Below, one piece after another: positions 6,897 to 14,977 of a DNA stretch of 18,092 bases (position 1 is its first letter; each line of letters opens with the position of its first letter). Source of the DNA: CAZADH01 sp964483805. GTDB lineage: Bacteria > Muiribacteriota > Ozemobacteria > Ozemobacterales > Ozemobacteraceae. The notes beneath the pieces are model-generated. The model was not told the origin of the DNA. It worked only from the letters and a program-made list of their open reading frames with translations, and did no database searches. The position numbers and the translations under genes are program-made. Where the stretch lies: the NCBI GenBank assembly GCA_964483805.1, contig CAZADH010000106.1:1-18092 (forward strand). The letters are read 5' to 3'.

Positions 6897-7595
6897 ATGG
6901 CAGTGATCACGATATCCCGCGAGGTGGGTGCCGGCGGCACCTGGTTGGCGCTCAAATTGGCCGAGGCCATCGGCGGCACCTGCATCGACAAAGAAGTCAT
7001 TCACGAGATTGCGCGTCGCATGGGCAAGAGCCAGGACGACATGCAGGATTTCGATCAGGACACCTACAGCCGGATCTCCGTGTTCTTCCAGGAAGCGCTG
7101 GCCAACATCGCCAAGGGCGGGCGGGTGTTTCATACCTTTGGTCTTGGCCCACTCGACTGGGACGGTCTCGACATGTTCCGCCCGTATCCGTCGACCGAGT
7201 ATTCACACGAGGAATACGTCGATGTGTTGCGACAGACATTGGTCGACATCGCCAATCGTGAGGCCAACATCGTCGTGTTGGGCCGTGGCGCCCAGATGGT
7301 GTTTGCCGATCACCCGCGGGCGTTGCATCTGCGCATCGTGGCCGATCGGCCGACCCGTGTCGCTCGCATCGTCGAAGAGCAGAAGATCTCGACGGAACAG
7401 GCCGAAAAGCTGATCGACGGTCGCGACGAGTCGGGCCGCCGGTTCCTGGCCGACGTTTTCGACGCTGATTGGGCCGATCCACACCTCTACCACATGGTCA
7501 TCAACACCACGCGGATTCCGGTCGAGCAGGCCCTGCAGGTCGTGACCGAGTTCATGCATCGCCTCGACGCCGAGGCAGCGGCGAAGAAATCCTGA
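6897..7595 (+). CDS. Cytidylate kinase-like family protein
   Basis: 232 residues; GGAGG lies 6 bases before the ATG. It opens with ITISREVGAGGTWLALKLAEAIG (residues 4-26), the P-loop region of the cytidylate-kinase-like (Cytidylate_kin2) family. In it, GAGGT replaces the usual GxGKS/T, so the classic P-loop Lys is absent, as is common in this family. IDKEVIHEIARRMG follows. Later landmarks are VVLGRGAQMVF (about 125-135), RIVADRPTRVARIVEEQKIS (Arg-rich lid-like part, about 145-165), and the DESGRRFLADVFDADWADPHLYHMVINT block (about 176-203). The family resembles nucleoside monophosphate kinases but its true substrate is not established. It is followed after 49 bases by the propeller gene, probably in one transcript. 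Confidence 0.9.
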   Translation: MAVITISREVGAGGTWLALKLAEAIGGTCIDKEVIHEIARRMGKSQDDMQDFDQDTYSRISVFFQEALANIAKGGRVFHTFGLGPLDWDGLDMFRPYPSTEYSHEEYVDVLRQTLVDIANREANIVVLGRGAQMVFADHPRALHLRIVADRPTRVARIVEEQKISTEQAEKLIDGRDESGRRFLADVFDADWADPHLYHMVINTTRIPVEQALQVVTEFMHRLDAEAAAKKS

Positions 7596-7615
7596 GCCGG
7601 GTGTCGCTCCGGATG

Positions 7616-7632
7616 CCGGCACGGGGTGCCGG
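7616..7632 (+). other. Short hairpin between the kinase-like and propeller genes
   Basis: A 7-bp stem CCGGCAC/GTGCCGG with a 3-base loop lies 12 bases before the ATG at 7645 and overlaps the start of the purine stretch GGGGAG. There is no T-run, so it is not an ordinary terminator. It could slow translation of the second gene or stabilise the upstream message. Confidence 0.35.
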
Positions 7633-7644
7633 GGAGATGCACCC

Positions 7645-8814
7645 ATGATCACCTTGCATCGTCTGCTTGCCGCGGTGGCGGTCGGCGCATTTCTGGTCAT
7701 GCTCTGGGCGCTGAATCCACCGGCCATCGACCTCGCGCGTTGGCGCGTCGATCTGGGGCAGTCGCTGGCCGTTGCGCCATTGGTCGTCGACCAGCGCGTT
7801 CTTGTTGCAGGGGTGACCGGTGACGTCGTGGCGCTCGCCACGACCGACGGACGTGAAGTGGGGCGAGTGCGGCTCACCTCGCCGCTCGCGCGCGATCCGG
7901 TCTGGTTCGGAGAACAAGCGGTTTCGGTCGATGCCGCGGCGGGGTTGATTGCCCTCGATGGACGCGAACTGGCGGTGCGACGACGGGTCCAACTGCCGGG
8001 GTGTTCGTGGTTGCCGTTGACGCCGACATCCGGTGGTGACGCGCTGCTCGTCCAGGTGGCGAGCAACGCGGTCGGCGCGTTTGCACCGCAACTGGGGCCG
8101 GCAACCTGGATCTACGCCGGCGGCGGCGATCTGGTCGGGTGGTGTCAACTGGGCGAGACCGTGGCGGTGACGAGCAAAACCGCGACCGGCGCAGTGATTG
8201 TCGGCGTCGAGGTCCGCTCCGGGCGACAACTTTGGCGGTATCCAGCGGCGGTTGCCGCGCGTGAACCGCGGTCGGTGGCCGGGGTGTTTGCAGTCGATTC
8301 GCTCCGTGACGAACTGGTGCTGCTCGAGCCGGCGACGGGTCGCGTGGTCTATCGCAGCCCCACGCAGGGCGGCAGCACGGAAGGCGTTCTGGCCGGCCAG
8401 GTCTTGCGGCGCATGGGCCCAGACCGCCTCGAGACCTTCCCGGTGGCGTCCGGAGGCCTGTGGGCCACCGTGGTCGAAGGCCCGCTCGTTGCCCTGGCGC
8501 CGGTGGCCTCCGACGCGGTTCTCGCTTTGGGCAATGAGGTGAGACGCGTGGCCGGTGACTTCGGGGTCGCCCGCTGGTCGCGCGATGTTCCACCGTCGGC
8601 AGGGTGTTTCGTCGTCGGCCAGACCGTGTGCGTGGCGACGCTGATCGGTGCAGACAAAAGCAATACACGCGTGCAGGCGCTCGATGGGCGCGATGGCCAT
8701 ACGGCCTGGAGCTTCACGACCCGGGGTACCCTGCTGCGGCCGCATGCTTGTGGCGATGCAGTGGTAGTGGCGATGACCTCCGGCGAAGTCAGCCTGCGAC
8801 CGGCCATCCGTTGA
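7645..8814 (+). CDS. Membrane-anchored PQQ-like beta-propeller repeat protein
   Basis: 389 residues. The N-terminal hydrophobic helix (about 5-24, LLAAVAVGAFLVMLWAL) looks like an uncleaved anchor or signal peptide, so the rest should face the periplasm or outside. The body is built of PQQ/WD40-like blade repeats of the GxVxALxxxxGRExW type, for example GDVVALATTDGREVGRVRL, VEVRSGRQLWRY, DELVLLEPATGRVVYRS and VQALDGRDGHTAWSF. This is the fold of BamB and PQQ-dependent dehydrogenases. I see no catalytic PQQ or heme site, and a scaffold role is more likely. It lacks the lipobox seen in BamB. It is likely co-transcribed with the kinase-like gene. Confidence 0.82.
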   Translation: MITLHRLLAAVAVGAFLVMLWALNPPAIDLARWRVDLGQSLAVAPLVVDQRVLVAGVTGDVVALATTDGREVGRVRLTSPLARDPVWFGEQAVSVDAAAGLIALDGRELAVRRRVQLPGCSWLPLTPTSGGDALLVQVASNAVGAFAPQLGPATWIYAGGGDLVGWCQLGETVAVTSKTATGAVIVGVEVRSGRQLWRYPAAVAAREPRSVAGVFAVDSLRDELVLLEPATGRVVYRSPTQGGSTEGVLAGQVLRRMGPDRLETFPVASGGLWATVVEGPLVALAPVASDAVLALGNEVRRVAGDFGVARWSRDVPPSAGCFVVGQTVCVATLIGADKSNTRVQALDGRDGHTAWSFTTRGTLLRPHACGDAVVVAMTSGEVSLRPAIR

Positions 8815-8821
8815 TCTGAGG

Positions 8822-8850
8822 TTGCCGGTCCGCACGGCAGGTGGTACAAT
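8822..8850 (+). promoter_or_regulatory. Promoter of the activase gene
   Basis: TTGCCG (8822-8827), a 17-base spacer and TACAAT (8845-8850). It starts 7 bases after the propeller gene stop and gives a leader of about 45 bases before the ATG at 8902. Confidence 0.7.
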
Positions 8851-8859
8851 CCGACATTC

Positions 8860-8876
8860 CGACCCGGTTCGGGTCG
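8860..8876 (+). promoter_or_regulatory. Inverted repeat in the activase leader, possible operator or hairpin
   Basis: CGACCCG-GTT-CGGGTCG, a perfect 7-bp inverted repeat, lies 9-26 bases after the -10 box, so it spans the first transcribed bases. It fits either a repressor site at the start of transcription or a 5' mRNA hairpin. GGAGG (8892-8896) and the ATG follow. Confidence 0.45.
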
Positions 8877-8901
8877 ATCGTTGCGTTGCGCGGAGGCACC
8901 C

Positions 8902-11900
8902 ATGACGAAGCTTCATCACCTCACCGTCGGTTGTGATATCGGCTCGACCAGCATGAATATCGTGATCTGCGATGCGAAAGGCACGCTGATTGCGGAAGCC
9001 CCCTATGTCCGGCACTTCGGCCGCACGGTCGAGCTGCTCGCCCGTGAACTGGGTCGTCTCGAATTGCAGTACGGGGCGGGGGCAATCGAGCGCGTGGTTT
9101 TCACCGGTACCCACGGCGACACGTTTGCCCGCGAGCTGCAGACCTTTTTCGAAATCGAGACGACGGCGCAGGCCATCGGCCTGCACCGGGTCATGCCCGC
9201 GGCCCGCACGGTCGTGGCCATCGGGGGCCACGATTCGGCGTTGTTCATGGTCGAACCGTCGGGCGACGGTTTTGCCTTGCGCGATTTCAAGCTCAATGAG
9301 GCGTGCGCTGCCGGTACCGGCAGTTTCATCGACCAGCAGGCCGAGCGCATCTACAGCGATCTGCCGCAGTTTGCCGACATCAAAGATCCGCAAGCCCGCA
9401 TCGACGCAATTCTCGAGCGGTTCGTCGCCGAAGGGGCGAAGTCCGATTGCCCGGCCAATGTGGCGTGTCGCTGTACTGTATTTACAAAGTCTGACATGAT
9501 CCACCTGCAGAACAAGGGCATCCCGATCCGCCACATCATTGCCGGGTTGCACGATGGCGTGGCGAAGAACTTCAAATCGACGCTGATCAACAATCGCGAG
9601 ATCCAGGGTCCCGTCGTGCTGATCGGCGGCTATGCCAGCAACCGGCTGGCGGCCCCGTCGTTCGCCAAAATCCTGGGGATGCCGGTGACGGTGCCTCCGC
9701 ATCACACCAACCTCGGTGCCCTCGGTGTGGCGCTCGCGGCCATCCGGGCCGGCAAGGGCCGTGCCGTGCGCGCGAACGAGATCACGGCGCTCAAGAGTTC
9801 GGCGGCGTTTGCGGCCGCAACCACCGAACCGTTGGCGTTCAAGCTGTCGCAGTTCAACGATGCCGGTCAGGTTCCGGGGTTGCCCGGCGGAACGCACAAG
9901 TTGCCGGCATTTCTGGGTTTCGACATTGGCTCGACGACCACCAAGCTCGTGGTGGTGACGCCCGCGGGCGATGTGCTTTACAAACGGTATATTCCGACCG
10001 AAGGGCAACCGGTCGTTGCCATCAAGAAGGCGCTGCGCAACCTGCGCGAAACCGTCGATGACAAGCGGATCGAGGTGCAGGGCGTCGGCACCACCGGTTC
10101 CGGGCGCGAGGTTGCGAACCTGTTTGTCGGTGCCGACGACGTGGTCAACGAGGTGACGGCGCACGCCCTGGGCACGACGTTCTTCAAACCCGAGGTCGAT
10201 ACCATTTTCGAACTGGGCGGGCAGGACGCCAAATACACCTTGCTCAAAGATGGATTCGTCGTCGATTTCCGTATGAACAAAGTCTGTGCGGCCGGCACCG
10301 GCAGCTTTCTCGAAGAGACGGCCCACAAGCTGGGCATCGCCATCGACAAGGAGTATGAAGGTCTGGCGATGAGCAGCAAAGCGCCGCTCAAACTGGCGGA
10401 GCGGTGCACCGTGTTCATGGAAGCCGATCTCATGTCGCACCTGCAGATGGGCGCGGCCACCCCCGAGTTGCTCGCCGGCCTCGCGCAGGCGGTCGTGCAC
10501 AACTACCTCAACCGCGTGGTGCAAGACGGAAAAATCGGCAACTGCATCTCCTTCCAGGGTGGACCGTCGCTGAATCGCGCGGTGGTGGCGGCCTTCGAAC
10601 GGATCACCGGTCGGCCGATCGCCACCCTGCCCCATCGCGAAGTGATGGGCGCCATCGGTGCGGCCTTGCACGCCCGCGACGAGATGGAAAAACGCCGGGC
10701 TGCCGGCGAAAAGGTGACGACGCGGTTCCGCGGCTTCGATATCGTCGATGCCCCGTTCATTCACAAAGAAGAGGTCTGTCACCGCAATCCCGGTTGTCAC
10801 AATCTTTGTAAGTTGCAGATCTACCAGGTTGCGGGCGACGAAGCGATCTACGGTGGCGAGTGCGGCATGTACGAGTCGCGCCAGGGCGTGGCCAAGCGCA
10901 CGCCGAATTTTCATCGCATCCGCCAGAACATCTTTGCGAAAGCGCTGGGCACCAAGGCCCGGTTGCTCGAAGACGACGGCCAGAACCCCCAGATGCGGCG
11001 CGGGGCGTATGTGCCGCCGGCGGGAGAGCGGCCGACCATCGGCTTCCCCCGCTCTTTGTCGAACTTCCAGTTGGGGGTGTTTTGGACGCACCTGCTCGAT
11101 GGCCTCGGGTTCGACGTGGTGATGTCGCCCGAAACCAACAACCCGATTGCCGATGCGGGCATCGCCGCGATGACCTGCGAAACCTGTTTCCCGATCAAGA
11201 TCTCGCACGGTCACGCCGCGTGGTTGGCGCGCCGGTGCGATTACCTGTTCCTGCCGATGATGATCGAGATGGCCGCCGATCCGGGCAAGCGCGGGTATTA
11301 CTGCCCGTATCTCGAGGCCAACTACCACATGCTGAAAGCCGCACTCGAACTCGATGAGCGGCGGGTCCTGCATCCGGCTGTCTACCTGAAGCTCGGTCGC
11401 GACGGCCTGCGTGACGCGTTTGCCGAAGAGATGACGCGGCTCGGCCTGCCATTTGCGCGCGATCGGTTTGCTTCGGCTTGGGATGCCGCACAGAAAGCGC
11501 AAGACGAGTTCAACGCCGAGATCAAGAAGGTGGGCCGGGCCACGCTGGCGTCGCTGGGCGACCGGCGCGCCGTGGTGGTGGTCGGGCGGCCGTACGCCTG
11601 TTACGACGGGCGCACGAATCTGAACCTGTTCGCGACCTTTTCACGGTTGGGCGCAATGGCGATTCCGATGGAGTTTCTCGATCTCGACGACGTCGAGATC
11701 GGCACCGACTACCCCAACATGTACTGGGGATTTGGCGAGCAGATTCTGCGGGCGGGTCGCGCGATCAACCGTGATCCGCGCTTGTTCGGCCTGTATCTGA
11801 CGAGCTTCTCGTGCGGCCCCGATTCCTTCATCCTGCATTTCTTCAACCACGAGATGAACCGCACGGGGCGCCCCTACCTCGAACTGGAACTCGATGAGCA

Positions 11901-13257
11901 CAGCGCCGGCGCCGGTGTCGAGACCCGCCTGTTGGCGTTTCTCGATGTCATCGCCAACCAGCGCGATGTGCGCACTCTGACGCCCGACAAGACGGTGCAC
12001 ATCGTGCCGCACAAGGCCACCGCCCCGCTCAAAGAGCGGCGCCTGTTCCTGCCGTTCATGGCCGAGGGCGCGCGTCTGCTGGCGGCAGCGTTCGAAGGCG
12101 TGGGGCACCGTGCCGAGGTCATGCCGACGTATACCGCGGCCGGTCTCGAGTTCGGCAAACGGCACACCTCGGGAAAGGAGTGCTTCCCGTGCACGGTCAC
12201 GACCGGCGACATGTTCGAGACGCTCACGGCGCTGAAGGGCGAGAAGGTCGACATCGAAAACGAGGTCGCGTTCTTCATGCCCGAAACCGAAGGGCCGTGC
12301 CGATTCGGTCAATACAATAGATTACACCGCATTCTGCTCGACCGGCTTGGTTTCGACAGTGTGCCGATTTTGTCGCCGAGTTCGGAAGACAGTTACCGGT
12401 GCAACGGATTCTTCACCACCGACGAGGCGAGCGAGTTCCGCAAGCTCGCCTGGCAGGCGGTTGTCTATGGCGACATCCTCGAGAAGTTGTTGTGGCGGGT
12501 GCGGCCGTACGAAACGACCCCCGGCGAGACCGACCAGGTCTTTGCGCGGGCGATGAACGACGCGGTGGCGGCCATCAAGGGCGGCGGCGGTTTCAAACTG
12601 CTCAAGGCGGCGCGCCGCGCGGCCCGGGCGTTTGCCGGCATCGTGCGCAACGACGCGAAGCGGCGGCCCCGTATCGGCATCGTCGGCGAGATCTATGTGC
12701 GCACGCACAAGGGCAGCAATCAGGATCTGGTGCGCAATCTCGAGCAACTGGGTCTGGAAACCTTCACCTCGAGCGTCTCTGAATGGATCGAATACACGAC
12801 CCACACCGGCATCGAAGACTCGATGAGCCTGGCGCGGCGCGGCGATTGGAAGGGGTATCTCGAGGCCGGCAAGTTCTTCCTGACCGGCAAATATCAGCGC
12901 GCCGTGGCCTGGGGCCTGGCGCGCCCGTTCGGCAGTCTCCTCGAGGACTCGCTCGATCACGCGACCGAGCACATTCTGGCCGAGACGGCCGGCATCTTCT
13001 CGAACCACATCAATGGCGAAGCGATCCTGTCGATCGGTGGCGCGATCGTGTTTGCCAAGTCGGGGTTCAACGGTGTGATCAACGCGATGCCGTTCACCTG
13101 CATGCCGAGCACGATTGCGACGGCCGTGTTGAAGGGGCAGATGCGGCGGTTGAAGGTTCCGTATATCGATATGGTCTACGACGGCACGATCCTGCCGAAC
13201 CGTGCCACCAATCTGGCCACGTTTGCCTGGCAGGCGCAACAGCACCACGCGGGCTGA
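8902..13257 (+). CDS. Giant acyl-CoA dehydratase activase with two BadF/HgdC-type ATPase domains and dehydratase-related domains
   Basis: 1451 residues from the ATG at 8902 (GGAGG 5 bases upstream). Such proteins couple ATP hydrolysis to electron transfer from a subunit-bridging [4Fe-4S] cluster to a 2-hydroxyacyl-CoA dehydratase or benzoyl-CoA reductase type enzyme. Module 1 (about 1-290): CDIGSTSMNIVI, GGHDSA, EACAAGTGSF with C135, and CRCTVF with C189/C191. Module 2 (about 335-600): FDIGSTTTKLVVV, GGQDAK, KVCAAGTGSF with C462, ERCTVF with C502, and QGGPSLNRAV. Residues 626-660 hold a Cys cluster (CHRNPGCHNLC, GGECGMYE). From about 713 come COG3580/COG3581-type (DUF2229, activase-related) domains with CETCFP (about 759), VGRPYACYDG (about 891), SCGPDSF (about 970), GKECFPC (about 1091) and PFTCMPS (about 1397). 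The architecture is known in anaerobes, but its substrate is not established. No separate dehydratase subunits are in the window. Confidence 0.93.
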   Translation: MTKLHHLTVGCDIGSTSMNIVICDAKGTLIAEAPYVRHFGRTVELLARELGRLELQYGAGAIERVVFTGTHGDTFARELQTFFEIETTAQAIGLHRVMPAARTVVAIGGHDSALFMVEPSGDGFALRDFKLNEACAAGTGSFIDQQAERIYSDLPQFADIKDPQARIDAILERFVAEGAKSDCPANVACRCTVFTKSDMIHLQNKGIPIRHIIAGLHDGVAKNFKSTLINNREIQGPVVLIGGYASNRLAAPSFAKILGMPVTVPPHHTNLGALGVALAAIRAGKGRAVRANEITALKSSAAFAAATTEPLAFKLSQFNDAGQVPGLPGGTHKLPAFLGFDIGSTTTKLVVVTPAGDVLYKRYIPTEGQPVVAIKKALRNLRETVDDKRIEVQGVGTTGSGREVANLFVGADDVVNEVTAHALGTTFFKPEVDTIFELGGQDAKYTLLKDGFVVDFRMNKVCAAGTGSFLEETAHKLGIAIDKEYEGLAMSSKAPLKLAERCTVFMEADLMSHLQMGAATPELLAGLAQAVVHNYLNRVVQDGKIGNCISFQGGPSLNRAVVAAFERITGRPIATLPHREVMGAIGAALHARDEMEKRRAAGEKVTTRFRGFDIVDAPFIHKEEVCHRNPGCHNLCKLQIYQVAGDEAIYGGECGMYESRQGVAKRTPNFHRIRQNIFAKALGTKARLLEDDGQNPQMRRGAYVPPAGERPTIGFPRSLSNFQLGVFWTHLLDGLGFDVVMSPETNNPIADAGIAAMTCETCFPIKISHGHAAWLARRCDYLFLPMMIEMAADPGKRGYYCPYLEANYHMLKAALELDERRVLHPAVYLKLGRDGLRDAFAEEMTRLGLPFARDRFASAWDAAQKAQDEFNAEIKKVGRATLASLGDRRAVVVVGRPYACYDGRTNLNLFATFSRLGAMAIPMEFLDLDDVEIGTDYPNMYWGFGEQILRAGRAINRDPRLFGLYLTSFSCGPDSFILHFFNHEMNRTGRPYLELELDEHSAGAGVETRLLAFLDVIANQRDVRTLTPDKTVHIVPHKATAPLKERRLFLPFMAEGARLLAAAFEGVGHRAEVMPTYTAAGLEFGKRHTSGKECFPCTVTTGDMFETLTALKGEKVDIENEVAFFMPETEGPCRFGQYNRLHRILLDRLGFDSVPILSPSSEDSYRCNGFFTTDEASEFRKLAWQAVVYGDILEKLLWRVRPYETTPGETDQVFARAMNDAVAAIKGGGGFKLLKAARRAARAFAGIVRNDAKRRPRIGIVGEIYVRTHKGSNQDLVRNLEQLGLETFTSSVSEWIEYTTHTGIEDSMSLARRGDWKGYLEAGKFFLTGKYQRAVAWGLARPFGSLLEDSLDHATEHILAETAGIFSNHINGEAILSIGGAIVFAKSGFNGVINAMPFTCMPSTIATAVLKGQMRRLKVPYIDMVYDGTILPNRATNLATFAWQAQQHHAG

Positions 13258-13278
13258 GCGGGCGCAACGCCCGGCCAA

Positions 13279-13320
13279 TGCGAACGGGGCGCGAATCTCA
13301 CGATTCGCGCCCCGTTCGCA
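13279..13320. terminator. Strong 19-bp hairpin between convergent genes, likely bidirectional terminator
   Basis: Perfect 19-bp stem (13279-13297 with 13302-13320) and a 4-base loop, starting 21 bases after the activase stop. Neither flank has a clear T-run, so it may end transcription less classically or protect 3' ends. It serves the activase on the + strand and the Pro-rich gene on the - strand. Confidence 0.65.
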
Positions 13321-13323
13321 CTC

Positions 13324-13341
13324 GTGGGGCCAAGGCCCCAC
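13324..13341. repeat. Second small hairpin downstream of the activase
   Basis: GTGGGGCC-AA-GGCCCCAC is a near-perfect palindrome three bases after the 19-bp hairpin. With it, it forms a tandem hairpin block between the two convergent genes. Confidence 0.45.
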
Positions 13342-13353
13342 CCGGTCTCGATC

Positions 13354-13367
13354 AGGTAATATTACCT
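13354..13367. repeat. 14-base AT-rich palindrome over the stop of the Pro-rich gene
   Basis: AGGTAATATTACCT is a perfect palindrome in GC-rich surroundings. It overlaps the TAG stop (13366-13368, read on the minus strand) of the Pro-rich protein gene. It could be a protein-binding site or the last part of the terminator block. Confidence 0.45.
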
Positions 13368-14859
13368 ATTTGTTGGCGTCGCTCATCGGCGGGCCGTCAG
13401 AAACCCGGTATTCGCTGAGCACCTTGGGCATGCGGCGGATGTCGATGGGGAACTGCAGCGGGAACTGGGCGGCAGCGCCACCGAGGTTCGTGCCCGAGAT
13501 GACCATGCGCCCGCCGGCGGGATACCCGTCGTTGCGGATGAAGACGCCATCGAGGTCGAGCACCGCGCGCAGGTAGTAGCCGTCGCGGCGGATGCCGAGA
13601 ACTTCGATGCGTCCGCGGAGCGCGCCCTTCAGGCTGACCGCGCCGAGCACGCGGATGGTTGGGTTGTCGCGGGCTTTGAATTCGAGATCGAAGTTGAGGA
13701 ACTGGCCGGTGGGTTTGATCCAGCCGTTGAGACGGGTCTGGAACGAGCCATAGTGGCGGTATTCCCAGGCACCGAAGGACCGGTCGCGCACCGTGTTCTC
13801 ATCGGCGCGGGGCATGAACCGCGGGATCCCCGGCCAACCGGGGAAGTTCAGCACGTGCGATGACCGCCGGCCGAGGTCCATGACTTTGTACAGGGCCGTG
13901 GGATTCGCGCCTTTTTCCGGGAGCACGCGCAGCGCGAGCACGCCCTGGATGATATTGCGGATCTCTTCGGCCTGCCACTGTTCAGTGACCGGACCCGTCT
14001 GGATATCGGGTTCGGCGGGCTTCTCGGGGGTGCGGCGGCGCTGGTGCCGGGTCGCCGGTGCGGCGGCCTGGGGTTGCGCCGGATCACCGGGGAACATCGG
14101 TGGCGGCAGCATCGACGGCGGGACGGCCTGGGCCGGTTGCGGCATCACGGCCGGGGCCATCGGCGCGGGCGTCGGCGGCGGTGCATTGAGAGCCGCTTGC
14201 GGAGCGGCCCGCTGGGCCGGAGCGTAGGTCGGGAAGCTCGGCGCGGGCAACGCCGACACACCGTACGGCGTCACACTCGACGGAGCCGGCGCGGGCGAGG
14301 TCATGGTCGGGGGCGTCACCGGCGGCATTGGGGCTGGGGCGACCGGCGGGGCCGGCGGCGTCGCACCGACCGGCTGCAGTTCCGGATAGACGGGGTATGC
14401 GGGCGGAGGCACCATGGTGACTGGAACCGGCGCGACCGACGGGGCCAGCGGGGTGACAATACCAGGGGGCGTACCGCCATCGGCAGGAGCCGGTTGCGGT
14501 TGTGGCGCGTAATACGGTGTAGGGTAAGTGTATTGACCCGGGGGATACGGCGGTCCGCCCTGTTGGCGGGCATGCCGCTGCCGAATGCGCCGCGCGTGGT
14601 CGGTCGATTCGGGCATGGTGGGTGGTGCCAGTTGCAGCGGCGCGTTCGGATACGCGGTCATGCCGGGTTCGGGGGTGCCGGCGGGAACCTGCGCCTCGGG
14701 CCTGACCTGGGCCGTCGACGGCATGCCGTACGGCGCGTACGGATTGTAGGCCGGCGGGGGCACGTTGGGGGGCGTCGCGGCCACGAGCATGGTGGCCGTC
14801 GCCACAATCGGAAGCAAAAGACCAAGGCGGGGAACCGACAGAAATCGGTGTGGGCGCAT
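13366..14859 (-). CDS. Secreted Pro-rich protein with C-terminal domain of unknown function
   Basis: 497 residues from the ATG at 14859, which has CGGAGG about 6 bases upstream; a longer frame up to 14949 lacks this support. Residues 1-28 form a signal peptide (MRPHRF, hydrophobic LGLLLPIVATATMLVAA). Residues about 30-285 are low-complexity Pro/Ala-rich, with YxxPYAPYG- and PPxAPxP-like runs and a basic HARRIRQRHARQQ patch near 96-109, suited to an extended stalk across the envelope. Residues about 286-497 are non-repetitive and look folded: EQWQAEEIRNIIQGVLAL, WEYRHYGSFQTRLNGWIKPTG, DLEFKARDNPTIRVLGAVSLKG, then YYLRAVLDLDGVFIRNDGYPAGG. Alternating hydrophobic strands suggest a beta-rich domain. 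I do not recognise a family. It lies 118 bases after the exporter operon. Confidence 0.8.
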   Translation of the reverse strand: MRPHRFLSVPRLGLLLPIVATATMLVAATPPNVPPPAYNPYAPYGMPSTAQVRPEAQVPAGTPEPGMTAYPNAPLQLAPPTMPESTDHARRIRQRHARQQGGPPYPPGQYTYPTPYYAPQPQPAPADGGTPPGIVTPLAPSVAPVPVTMVPPPAYPVYPELQPVGATPPAPPVAPAPMPPVTPPTMTSPAPAPSSVTPYGVSALPAPSFPTYAPAQRAAPQAALNAPPPTPAPMAPAVMPQPAQAVPPSMLPPPMFPGDPAQPQAAAPATRHQRRRTPEKPAEPDIQTGPVTEQWQAEEIRNIIQGVLALRVLPEKGANPTALYKVMDLGRRSSHVLNFPGWPGIPRFMPRADENTVRDRSFGAWEYRHYGSFQTRLNGWIKPTGQFLNFDLEFKARDNPTIRVLGAVSLKGALRGRIEVLGIRRDGYYLRAVLDLDGVFIRNDGYPAGGRMVISGTNLGGAAAQFPLQFPIDIRRMPKVLSEYRVSDGPPMSDANK

Positions 14860-14919
14860 GAGTACCTCCGCACGGTGCGTGGGGATGACGGCAGGTGCAT
14901 GAGGTGCCCTGCCGTTGGC

Positions 14920-14949
14920 AGCATACCCCGGCGGGGCACCGCAACTCAA
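14920..14949 (-). promoter_or_regulatory. Candidate promoter of the Pro-rich protein gene
   Basis: On the minus strand: TTGAGT (14949-14944), an 18-base spacer and TATGCT (14925-14920). It lies between the permease stop at 14978 and the ATG at 14859. An imperfect stem GGCAGG/CCTGCC (about 14890-14914) is in the leader. Confidence 0.5.
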
Positions 14950-14977
14950 GGGGGCGTATGCGATTTCTGTTGCCGGA

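Noticed and set aside
6420..7133. 237-codon minus frame covering the 6552 gene and the kinase-like start
   Set aside because: It crosses a near-consensus + promoter and two + genes with better start signals; shadow.
7552..11502. 1316-codon open frame on the minus strand, antisense to the activase, propeller and kinase genes
   Set aside because: It spans four features on the other strand, its product is rich in His, Arg and Gln without any recognisable domain, and its openness follows from GC-rich codon bias of the sense genes.
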